Shown one piece after another: positions 54,406-63,419 of a stretch of 64,000 nt of DNA (position 1 is its first letter; every line of letters begins with the position of its first letter). The translations under genes were made by a program, and so were the position numbers. The notes below the pieces were generated by a model. It was not told the DNA's origin and ran no database searches. It saw nothing but the letters and a program-made list of their open reading frames with translations. The stretch is from Undaria pinnatifida (Eukaryota; Sar; Phaeophyceae; Laminariales; Alariaceae). The stretch is taken from positions 14,271,564 to 14,335,563 of the forward strand of contig JABAKD010000001.1 in assembly GCA_012845835.1 (NCBI GenBank). Direction: 5' to 3'.

Positions 54406-57400
54406 CTGAGGAGGGGGTAGGGGAGAGGGGAGAGGAATAAGAAGCAGGGGAAGCAGGAGCACAAGCAGAGGTAAAAGCAGAAGCAAAAGCAGGAGATAAT
54501 CAGGACAAGCGAGGGGCAGAAGGGGGGGAGGGGGGGGGGGGGGGGGCACAAGCACTGGCAAAAAAAAACAGCACGACAAAACACAACACAACGAAGGCAA
54601 ACTCAGAAAAAATAAAAAATAAAATCAACAAAAGCGTAATCGCCCCTCCTTCTCCACTGCCTCGCACCCCTTCCCCCCCATCCGTCTGTCCGTCCCTCCC
54701 CCTCCCTCCCTCCTCCTCCCTCTGGCCCCTTTCCCCCTCTCTCCCCCGCCTCCTTTCCTTACATAATGCCTTAACCACGAATTCCACCAGAGGATAGTCT
54801 AGGGGCACAAGTTGACGATAGTTACAAAATATTCTGCTGCCCAAGATCCTACCAACAGCTACACAAATATCAATGTATGCTACCTCACCTCCCTGTCTCC
54901 CTCCCTCCGTACACCCCCCCCCCCCCCTCCGTCAATGTCTCCCTGATCGGTGCTAACCCGACATGCTCCGTGCCGGTATTGCAGGGACACAAGGGCCTAC
55001 GGTCCTACGGACTACGGCGATGCATAGTATCATTATTACACTCCTTCTCCCCCCTTCCTCTCCCCCTTCCCCCCCCGGCCGTTACCTGTGGGGTAGCAAT
55101 GGCGGCGTCAAGCTCATCGTCCTGGCACGCCAGCATCCCAACCACCACCATCAGCGTAACATCTATCACCTGGGAAAGAGTAAGAGTAAGAGTAAGAGTA
55201 AGAGTAAGTACGGGTATGGGTATGGGTATAGGTATGGGTACGGGTGTGGGTAATGGAACGGGAAAAATAAGGGTAAACGGGTGAGAGCAAGGGCCAGGAA
55301 GATGGGAAGCGATGATGCAATGGTAACGGGTTGAGGATGATTCGGGTACGGGTACGGGTATGGGCAATGGTAAGTGCGCGGGTCTGGGTATTGGAAAGGG
55401 TAAGAGTAAAGGACAAGGGTGTGGGTATGGGTACGGGCGATCGGTAAGGGAATGGATAAGGGTAACGGGTAAGGCTATGGGTGCGGTAAAGGGTACGAGT
55501 AAGGGCACGGGTAAGGACAAAGCACAAGGGAAAAGGTAAGGGTATGTGTATGGGTATGGGTACGGGTAATGGCAAGGGTACGGGTACGGGTGAGAGTAAG
55601 AGTAAGAGCAAGCGGTAAGGGACGGGTAAATACTGTGACGACGCCACGGCAAAGATGCACCCTTTAATTGTTACCTTCTGAGGGCGGTAGCTTGAGCTCT
55701 AAGCCGTCTACGGCAAGAGCTCATTAGCGTAAACCGAAAAAGCAACCTCCATGACCAAACCCATGCCTATCTGGGTATATGCATATGTAAAGTATGCACG
55801 TCGTTTTCTGGCTTGCTGTGCTTTGGCGGCCGAAGTTTTTTTCTCGCGCTTGCGGCCGCGGAGCAACACAAGGCGCCCATCGGTAAATTACGACGCACGT
55901 CTGGATCCTGGCCGAGCTCCGTGGCGGTGCTCTCGGCATCCAACGTCGCTGAGCTGGCTATTTGTGTCAAGGGGCTGCGTTCCACCTCTTGCTGAGCCGA
56001 GTAGGACCATGGAAACCCCCATAAACATTTTGTTCGATTTTGATAGAGCCCGCTCCAGTCTCGCGTTTGTATGGCCCGCTCCGCCCCCCCGCCTGCTACA
56101 TAACATAATGAGTCCAGTTTTTTCACCTTCTGCCGTTTGGTTCGATGCCGCAGTAACAGTAACAGCACCAGCACCAGCACTCCTTTGTTACACCTACAGA
56201 TGGTGATTCTGTGTGTATATGTACGCGCTTCTGGACATTATATATATAGGTATGTGACAGCGGAGTGTGCTGTAATATAGTAGGTCATAGCCACACCACA
56301 AGCAGCCGCTGAGCCTCGCTGCCACAAAACTAGTCAGCAGGTATAGAACAGAGATAGCAGCAGCAGTACGGCGTATGTTAGCAACACTCGCTGAAAAATC
56401 CACAAGCGGTGGGATTGTTGAACCCTATGCGCGATAAAAATGGAAGGCGAGCACCGGGGGATAGTAGGGACGACACCTGTGACCACGGCTTGTCCAGAAG
56501 CTGGAAAGCACAAGCGTAAAAAGAAAAATAACTGAACCGCTTCATCATGTGATCGCATGCGCCATAACGGTGAAAACAGTAACACCGAAGGCGGTAGCAA
56601 ACGCAAGGGTAACGGAGAGAGCAAGGGTTAAGGGCGAGAATAAGCTTCCAAGTAGTGAACACGAGTCGAGGTCCAAGCACGTAACCTCCCTCCGCTCGCT
56701 CACCGTAAGCACGTAGGCCCATGAAGGTCTCAAGCCGCCGGACGACCCCATGTTGACGTCGAGGCTACCCTTCACCCCAAAAAAGAAAGAGACCACACAG
56801 GTGAACAGGAGATAGAAGCTAGCCAGCGCCGACATCAGACCCAGCCCGCGCATGTACAGGTAGCCTCGAACAGGAACTGGATCGCTGCAATATTTTTTGG
56901 GGGGGATGGAAATCACGCAGGCAAATAATTCACATACATTTCTCCGGAATTAGATTATGGCAACGCGATGCGAGATCAGCCAAACACTAACACAGCCCAT
57001 ACCTTGTACAAGGGCAAACAACGACAGTCATCCAATCCCCACGTCCCCCACACCCACGGGAACGAAACCCACATATTCAAGCAGAGTAAAGGCAGAGCAA
57101 ACAGCAGCCCCCTCCCAATCCACCCCCCCCTCCCCCGTCCGTCACCCCCCCATCTCGTCTCGCAATAAAACCCAAATATTGAAGTAGAGTAGAACAAATA
57201 ACAGAAGTAGACGGCAAGACCAGTGTCCGCAGTCATCCCCCACCCCCCCTCCAACCCCGGCCACAACAAAACCCACAACTTAAACTAGGACAAAGAGGAC
57301 ATGCGTGCCAGCAACAGCAACAGCAGCCGCAGCCGCATGCCCCAAAGCAACAGCAGGACCAGCGTCCGCAGGTCATCGGTCGCAGATCTCAAGACCTACG

Positions 57401-59127
57401 ATTGTACATGAAATGAGTGCCGCCCCCGCCCCCACCCACCCATCCAACCCCCCCCCCCACCCCCATTCACCCATCTACTCACCCGACGCCCACCCACCAA
57501 CCCACCCCCGAATCCAACCTAACCTAGGCCCAGCCAAGCTAACCAAAAACAATCCAACTCCCCCACCCTACCCCAACCCACATGTTAAAGCACAAGCACA
57601 CCAGAGCAAAGAACGTTACACGCGTCAAAGCAACAGCAGCCGCAACAGCACGCCCTAAAGCTACTGCGAGACCAGTGTCCGCAGCCCCCCCCCCCCCCCC
57701 CCCCCCCCCCCCGCAATTCGACCCAACCCAACCCACATGTTAAAGTAGAGCAGAACGAAGAAGAGGATATGCGTGCCAGCAACAGCTGCCGCAACGGCAT
57801 GCCCCAAAGCGACAGCAAGACCAGTGTCCGCCGTCATCGCACTTCCAGCGGCCAGCGGGATTTCAAGCAAATCCAGCGAAACAGTCTCGCCGAGGCCCGG
57901 GCAGGCGGACTTCAAAGCATTGGGAGACGGTAGGTGGGTGGGGGTATTCGACAGGGATGAGTACGTTCTGTTGCCGTCGGTAGCACTGCAGACAAATAAA
58001 TTCAACATGTTCAGCATAACAAGTCGCAGAGACGGGGGCGCAGGCGGACTCAACATAATTCGAAGGCGGGAGAAGAAGTGGGTGGGGGGGTGAATCACAA
58101 GAAAAAAACAACCGACGATACCGGAAAAAATCGAAATTGTTTGAACCCCCGCCAATTCCGTCCATTGCTAAGATTGGGGATCGTTTTTTTGTTTTCTGTC
58201 GGTGCTGTACTAAAGACAACGGCACGCCAAACCAGTCCAGCAAAGCAGTCTCTCCCAGAGACGAGCCGTGTATAAAACAAACAGTACTAAGCTTAGCTTC
58301 AACAAAATGGTTTTAAAAATACAAAAACAAAAAGTATCCCAGACTAGTTCCACACAGTCAAAACATCGAATAGATCACGATGTCCACCATCCAAAGTAGA
58401 TGCTACACCCGCCGTCATGATTGTGTATGGTGCGTAGGGCCTGCGTAGTACATATCCTACCCAGGAAAACACGTGCTAGATCGTTCATACCATCCAGCTC
58501 TCGTCCGGTAACATGATCATCAGGCCATGCAGATCATATAGATCAGAGATCTGTCTGCCCTGACAATTATATACATCATCAACAGGAATCCCATCTGTCC
58601 AGCGTGTGAACTACTTGTACGCAAGTGTACGATATTTGCATTTGTGGGCTGTGAGTGGCCGTAAGTGTGGGTTCCAACAAGTTTACAAACATAACTGCTT
58701 TCGTACGTATATAGCGTCCCCAAGAACTCGAGTCTCAAGCCATTTCCTGGGTTGTTTCGTGCTGAGCAGTACCACACTGTAAAAGGCGCTGACAAAGCAC
58801 CTCCAAACATCGGGCGTAGTGGGAGTGGTCACCTGTTCGAAGTCTTCGTGACTGGTGCCATCAGCGCTTCCATCTTTGGTCTCTTCAACAATGTTTGTCA
58901 CGTAAGCCTTTGAGCACATCGATCTCCACCCGTACCCGATCTGGCCAAATAGGCAGACGAGCAACATGAAGCAAAAAAACACAAAAATATACCATGAGCA
59001 GACAGAGAGACAGAAGAGAAACGCAAAGAGAAAAAGAGACGGAGAGAGACAAAGACAGAGAGACAGAGAGACAGGCAGAAAGACAGACAGACAGACAGAC
59101 AGACAGGCAGGCAGACAGGCAGACAGG

Positions 59128-59181
<54 letters not shown>

Positions 59182-61356
59182 GGCAGGCAGGCAGGCAGGC
59201 AGATGCGACAGAAAGAAAAACGGAGGGGGGGGGTGGGGGGAGCGGGGCGGGACAAGGACGGGTTAGAGGGGAGGGCGCAGGGAGAGGGAGATAACGAGGA
59301 GGGGGGGGGGGGGGGGGGGGGGCTCAGACGTGCTGTGCATCGCGCAAGCGCCAAGGACTATTAACACTCAACACCAACGTACATTTCGTCCCCCCGGGCG
59401 TGTTTTTCTTTTCACAGATATCTCTTTCCAAGATATCTGCGGGCATGTGTCGCATCTGCTTTTTTTCTTACCATTCCCAAAGAGCACAGTTCACCAAAAA
59501 AAAACCTTGCCATCCCGAACGAAGACAAAACACAAAAGACGATACTGTAGCGTTTTCATGCTCGCACGAAAACAGTGACATCACTTCGCGAAACTTTACA
59601 CTGACCCTCAAATACCACAATTTCCATCACAACCACCGCCACCATCATCCTCCGCCCCAAATTACCACCACCGTCTGCACGTCTTCACCACTGCCCACCG
59701 GTCCCATCACAAACCACTCAATCACAAACCACTATCGTCCCCGCCCCCCCCCCGCCCCCCCCACCTCAATCACTACGACAACCACCACCATATGCACCGT
59801 TGCTCTTACGACCACCAGCAGCATCGCTCATATCGCCACTGTCACCACCAGCGTCCTAATCACCACCTGCGTCCTAATCACCACCACCACCATCCCCTTC
59901 GCCAACACCATCAATACCAATACCACCACAACCAACATCACCACCAAAGTCACCAGCACCAATTCCGCCACAACCAACATCACCACCAAAGCCTCCACCA
60001 GCCTTTCAATCACCAACACCAACAACATAAATATCACATAACAACACCCAACCACCATCACCAATACCAACACCCAACACCCAACAGCAACAACAACATA
60101 CCGCACCACCACCACAACTAGCCTCCCAATCCCCACCACCCCACCCCCCTTAGCCACCACCACCACCACCACCACCACCACCAACGTCACCGCAACACCA
60201 TTACCACCCCCATCGCGTCTCCTATCATATCATATACCCACCGCCCCCCGCCACATCACCACCATCACCGCTCCCACCACCACCGACGTCAACACCAACA
60301 ACTGTAATCAACTACCGAGTCAACATTGGTGAGAGCGTAATTGATATCTTACCGGTGTTTCTACATGTATGAACACATAAAAAAAAATCACAGCAACACA
60401 AAACACGGGAGGGTCTCACGAGATTGAAGTGTCCCATTAGACTAAACTGTCTCGTGAGACTGAAGTAAAAACACAACAACAAAAAACAACACCGAACAAC
60501 AAAAAAGGTTCACAGGAGCGGGAGCGGGCGGGGGGGGGGGGTACTCATGTCATGCATAGCCGCAGTCGCATGACCGTAGCTATTAGACCCTCGCCTACCC
60601 ACAAAGCCGGGACGGACCACGTCGGGTTTTCACCACCGGACAGATATCGCGCGTGCACCAAGCGCGAAGCGCCGTGAGGTGGTCGAGCGAGTCGCATGAA
60701 GGTTGACCTGCACCCTACCATGAACCGCTTGTGAGGCGGACTTCGGCACGTTGAGCGTACTTTCTTGGCAGCTTCAAAATGAACTCGATTGATCTCTTGT
60801 GCGGCCACTTGAGAACCGCTTGCGAGGCAGACTTGGGAACCTTGCCCGTACTTCGTTGCACACGGGCAACACGACTAAATTCCCTTTTCTGGTCCGGCCA
60901 TTTCCGGAGGCAGTTACACAATGTAACTACCTCTTGGGTGCCTCGCTATTATACACATGACCTGGTACCACGCTGAAAAAACACGCCTCTGGCTATACAT
61001 GAGCAAGACAAACAAGACAAACAGGGTGTATACAGCCTTTTTTTGTCCTTGTTTTGGTGGTATCCAAGATTATGGTCGAGTTACATCATATTCTGCGGGG
61101 GGCGAACATCAACTCCGCGCAAGGGGGGGGGTACTCGTTGGGGGGGCTGGGGGGGGGGAAACTGACCTGAAACGCAACTGAACCCCTTGGTGGCTCGTTG
61201 TTTTTTCGTCCCTCCGCCGGATGAATTTTCGACGAATCAACCTCCTGCTGGAAATAAAAGTAGCCTGATTCCGTCGCGGTTAGGCAGGCGGTAGACATTG
61301 CCAGCACAAAGGACAAAGCCACCACATAGAACACAAACACGTGAATCCCGCACGTT
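52891..61356 (-). CDS. Probable multi-pass membrane protein with long Gly-rich tail; seven-exon model, 5' end not found
   Basis: Proposed join on the minus strand: 61356-61167, 58940-58833, 58204-58122, 57985-57737, 56884-56704, 55991-55899, 54405-52891. Each border has GT and AG, and all phases agree (0, 0, 2, 2, 0, 0). The product has at least 800 residues: a membrane segment in exon 1 (VFVFYVVALSFVLAM), one in exon 4 (GLAVALGHAVAAAVAGTHIL and FFVLLYFN), one in exon 5 (ALASFYLLFTCVVSFFFGV), polar loops, then a charged and Gly-rich C-terminus. Exon 1 starts mid-codon, so at least one upstream exon is missing. The family is not recognised. The location is membrane by inference, tail orientation unknown. 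Introns range from 136 to 2226 bp and hold R3 and S2 copies. Confidence 0.5.
54410..54860. other. Intronic G/A-rich sequence
   Basis: The plus strand is G/A-rich (pyrimidine on the coding strand), forming the branch and polypyrimidine region before the last exon. No further exon is seen. Confidence 0.5.
54945..55030 (+). mobile_element. R3 fragment
   Basis: GCTAACCCGACATGCTCCGT, GCCGGTATTGCAGGGA and GTCCTACGGACTACGGCGAT match the 3' half of the 29895 copy. Confidence 0.65.
55175..55625 (+). repeat. Degenerate hexanucleotide array GGGTAY / GAGTAA
   Basis: GGGTAC, GGGTAT, GGGTAA and GAGTAA units run for about 450 bp with few interruptions. The six-base period with a G-triplet resembles a telomere-type repeat but is not TTAGGG. 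Confidence 0.85.
55899..55991 (-). CDS. Candidate exon 6 of the membrane protein gene
   Basis: After TACTCGGCTCAG, 31 codons are open in phase 0 and end at GAC|GTGCGT, phase 0. The peptide is QEVERSPLTQIASSATLDAE followed by STATELGQDPD, which looks like a real polar linker. An alternative reading starts at 56096 (after TGTAG) in another frame, so the exon border is uncertain. Confidence 0.4.
56355..56520 (+). mobile_element. SINE S2 body fragment in intron 5
   Basis: TTAGCAACACTCGCTGAAAA, GGGATTGTTGAACCCTATGC and CCACGGCTTGTCCAGAAGC match the S2 body. There is no tRNA-like head. Confidence 0.75.
56704..56884 (-). CDS. Exon 5 of the membrane protein gene (transmembrane segment)
   Basis: The acceptor AATATTGCAG precedes a C that completes the split codon; 60 codons follow and end at ACG|GTGAGC. 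The peptide reads DPVPVRGYLYMRGLGLMSAL then ASFYLLFTCVVSFFFGVKGS and ends GGLRPSWAYVLT. One clear membrane helix of about 21 residues (LMSALASFYLLFTCVVSFFFG) is flanked by Arg before and Lys after. Both splice sites are strong. Confidence 0.7.
56975..57700 (-). repeat. Tandem array of exon-4-like copies, degenerate
   Basis: On the minus strand, copies of the exon 4 end plus donor occur near 57690-57580 (ADTGLAVALGRAVAAAVALT, FNMWV), 57390-57260 (stop after VLFVLV), 57230-57160 (TADTGLAVYFCYLF) and 57110-57060 (LLFALPLLCLNMWV). Two of these four keep ATGTGGGTT, which in exon 4 supplies the AT|GTGGGT donor. Unit spacing is about 150-330 bp. Confidence 0.6.
57737..57985 (-). CDS. Exon 4 of the membrane protein gene (transmembrane segment)
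   Basis: The acceptor ATTTGTCTGCAG is excellent. The exon has 249 bp: one base completing a codon, 82 codons and two bases before AT|GTGGGT. The first half is polar with an N-x-T site (ATDGNRTYSSLSNTPTHLPS). The second half, ETVSLDLLEIPLAAGSAMTA and the hydrophobic GLAVALGHAVAAAVAGTHIL with FFVLLYFN, forms a membrane helix. The donor is chosen because its phase fits exon 5. Confidence 0.6.
58122..58204 (-). CDS. Candidate exon 3 of the membrane protein gene
   Basis: After TTAGTACAG, 27 codons plus two bases end at TTCCG|GTATCG. The peptide is HRQKTKKRSPILAMDGIGGG followed by SNNFDFF. The phases fit exons 2 and 4 exactly. A short DNA similarity exists between the region just upstream (GAGAGACTGCTTTGCTGGA) and exon 4 (GAGACTGTTTCGCTGGA), so duplication may have shaped this part. 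Confidence 0.4.
58281..58825. other. Intronic sequence, no exon recognised
   Basis: Mixed sequence with no simple repeat or known element. Confidence 0.4.
58833..58940 (-). CDS. Exon 2 of the membrane protein gene
   Basis: The acceptor TTTGGCCAG is the first AG after several hundred bases of (TCTG)n and T/C-rich sequence, an unusually long AG-free zone. The exon has 36 codons in phase 0 and ends GAACAG|GTGACC. The peptide is IGYGWRSMCSKAYVTNIVEE followed by TKDGSADGTSHEDFEQ. It is polar and acidic towards the end, probably a loop. Confidence 0.6.
59060..59205 (+). repeat. (CAGA)n / (CAGG)n microsatellite
   Basis: More than 30 tetranucleotide units. On the gene strand this is (TCTG)n, lying in intron 1 upstream of the exon 2 acceptor. 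Confidence 0.95.
59290..59325 (+). repeat. Poly-G tract
   Basis: An almost uninterrupted G run within intron 1. Confidence 0.9.
59610..60310 (+). repeat. (CCA)n / CACCA-rich low-complexity region
   Basis: CACCA, CCACCATCA and ACCACC words dominate for 700 bp, with a pure (CCA)n run at 60157-60182. Frames here are compositional. Confidence 0.9.
60540..60960 (-). mobile_element. R3 element copy with extension
   Basis: A G-run plus TACTCATGTCATGCATAG begins the copy on the plus strand. CACGTCGGGTTTTCACC, AGCGCGAAGCGCCGTG and ACCGCTTGTGAGGCGGAC follow. AACCGCTTG-GAGGC-GACTT occurs twice (60722, 60831), so part of the element is duplicated. A second G-run plus TACTCG lies at 61124. Confidence 0.75.
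61167..61356 (-). CDS. First detected exon of the membrane protein gene (transmembrane segment)
   Basis: The acceptor ATTGCTTTTCAG opens a 190 bp exon that starts with the last base of a codon and ends TTTCAG|GTCAGT in phase 0. The peptide has a membrane helix (HVFVFYVVALSFVLAMSTAC) and then LTATESGYFYFQQEVDSSKI and HPAEGRKNNEPPRGSVAFQ. Caution: the bases coding HPAEGRK on the plus strand (CCTCCGCCGGATGA after a T run) resemble the R4 terminus, so part may derive from a repeat. Confidence 0.6.
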
Positions 61357-61359
61357 CTG

Positions 61360-62250
61360 AAAAGCAATAGGCGAAAAGCATGGGGGACGGGAGGGGACGG
61401 GAGGGGAGGGGTCGCGTTGCGAAGCGAAAAAAAGAAAATAGGAATCCAATAGGCAGTTTGTTGACGATTTATGTTTGCTATGTGACGTGGGTCGATATTT
61501 GTTACCATACACGTTGGATTTTACCCCCGGGGAGTACATACCACCAGACACCCTTGCTATTTCTACATTCTAAAACTATTGCAAATACTTTTGCAGTGAG
61601 TTCGACTATCTTAAAGGTCGAAATTTCACCGTGACATGGGTACGAAGGCATGAACGTTAGCACGAACTCGCGGCACGTATGTAAGAGCTCCTGCAATGTC
61701 ATATCAAATTCCATACGAAGTTACTTGGTTTCTTCAACGAGACATGTTCTGGCCGTTGACACCCGGAAGGGCGGGATAGTTCTTCCGACAAAGACCCCCG
61801 CCGGCCTCTTGCTCTGAACGCCTACGAACATCGTTGTTGCTGGTGTTGATCTCCCGCTATTGCCTAGCTCATGATATAAAAAAAATAATCACACCTCGGA
61901 TAGATCACAATTCTCGATCACGGTCTAGATAATCTATCTGTCAATAGATCCTATAGCTAGCGTTATGAGATATTCTGCAGCATCAACTGTATACGTGGAG
62001 TACAGACCCAACCCCGGAAACATGTGCTAGATCATACAGATCGTACGGCGCCCGTCCCGTAACATGAGCTAGACCACACAAATCTTCCGTGAAATATCTA
62101 GTTCATCAGGTGCGAACCGATCATCTGCCCGACGTGGGCAACACTCCACCCTTTTCGGGGCCCACGTGAAGCAACCAACAACGAGTGCGGCTCTATCTAG
62201 CGTCCGCGAAAAAAGTCGAGAACCATGTACTAGAATCACTCTTGTGCCGA
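61360..62250. other. Upstream region of the membrane protein gene, no exon assigned
   Basis: The minus frame 61502-61714 contains the R1-like motif K-I-V-E-L-T-A. An upstream exon ending with two codon bases is needed but not identified. Confidence 0.4.
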
Positions 62251-62254
62251 GCGC

Positions 62255-62580
62255 GTGCCTTTTTTTTTTTTTTATCCTCCGCCGGATGAGGAAATATTAA
62301 AGCTCAAGCTCCACAACTCCCACGTACTTTCGTACACGTCGTGTAAAAAAAACTCAATTATGTTCGCAACCTAGCGCTAGCAGGCGTATTCTTCAGTTCC
62401 CGTGGTCTGAACAGCTCGAGCTGTCCCTACGCGGTCACCGTTACCATTCCAGCAATGCAAGCTGCCGGTGATTACGGGTGCGTGTGTATGTCGGCCCGGC
62501 CCGACCTGATCCCTGGGGAGCGCGCGTGTGCCATCCAACTCCTTACATTCGCAAATTTGCGACACACACAGGGGGGGGGG
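62255..62580 (+). repeat. R4 dispersed repeat, copy 2
   Basis: T-run, ATCCTCCGCCGGATGAGG, CCCACGTACTTTCGTACACG, AGCTGTCCCTA and TGCAAGCTGCCGGTGATTA match the 11853 copy in order. Confidence 0.75.
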
Positions 62581-62767
62581 ACCCCATCAGCCCGGACTGG
62601 CTCTTGTGAACGGTTCAATAACATCGTCACTTTTTCGACACAGCCGTTATAAATAAAACCCTTTTAGGTTCCATGTACGATATATCTTGATTACTCGTAC
62701 GAAACTATAGCGACCAACAAAAACGGCGATAGTGACATTTTCAAGCGTCTACGAAGAGCGCGAGCGT

Positions 62768-62890
62768 ACCGCAGCGCGGGTAGGTTTATGCCGCACTCGT
62801 CCCGTACGACCGCAGCGCGGGTAGGTTTATGCCGCACTCGTCCCGTACGACCGCAGCGCGGGTAGGTTTATGCCGCACTCGTCCCGTACG
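62768..62890 (+). repeat. Perfect 41-bp tandem repeat, three copies
   Basis: Units begin ACCGCAGCGCGGGTAGGTTT at 62768, 62809 and 62850 and show no differences over 41 bases. The array breaks off at 62891 (ACCGCTTGC). Confidence 0.97.
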
Positions 62891-63419
62891 ACCGCTTGCA
62901 TTCAACGTATGTCAGGAGACGGTATCCATCCCTTGGCCGACGGACGGCAATTTTCCAATAATGTGCCAAGACTGACGCCAAACTACTAGGTTGTACGAGT
63001 GTGTAATGATCGGTTTGACACCCTTGACCGCTGAACGTTTTCCCTTGACTGACCCGTCTCCTGACATATTTGCTTGCATTGTCGTACTGCGGGCATCAAC
63101 AGCAATCACCAATTTTCATAGGCATTTTTTTATTTTCATCAAGCCCCACATGCCCAAAGGAGCTACGAACCCTTTCAGAAATGCACCCGATTTTCGGGGA
63201 CAAATAACTTGAAATTAGCGTCAGACCATTGTCCACTGCAAAACAACGTCCGACACTGCTTCCACCAAGTTTTTTCGACGAAAACGCATTACCGCAGTAA
63301 AATGAGTCAAGCCTTTTGTTGTCATCAACCACAAAACGAGTCTTTAGAATACAGGTATCATAGGCAGATAAACGAACCAACAATGCCAGGCGAGGTTCCC
63401 AGATGTCACAGATTTTCAA
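62868..63419 (-). pseudogene. Transposon- or retroelement-like coding remnant, family unclear
   Basis: 63096-63419 on the minus strand reads TRFVVDDNKRLDSFYCGNAF, then SSKKLGGSSVGRCFAVDNGL. A frame change near 63110 leads to QYDNASKYVRRRVSQGKTFS and AHYWKIAVRRPRDGYRLLTY, ending in a stop at 62868 that lies inside the 41-bp repeat. Composition and continuity across the frameshift suggest a decayed coding sequence of a mobile element. I cannot name the family. Confidence 0.35.

Noticed and set aside
55992-56090. Alternative exon start after TTATGTAG with peptide SGPYKRETGAGSIKIEQNVY
   Set aside because: It is in phase with exon 5 but would need a 32-base intron to reach the following coding frame. 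The exon at 55991-55899 fits without that.
58683-59354. Cys/Leu/Ser-rich minus-strand frame of 223 codons
   Set aside because: Most of it is (TCTG)n translated. Only the part after the AG at 58941 looks coding and was kept as an exon.
59400-60190. Thr/His/Ile-rich plus frames and Val-rich minus frames
   Set aside because: They are explained by (CCA)n and CACCA repeats.
62768-62890. CRISPR-like array
   Set aside because: The repeats are contiguous with no unique spacers, and the context is eukaryotic. It is a plain tandem repeat.
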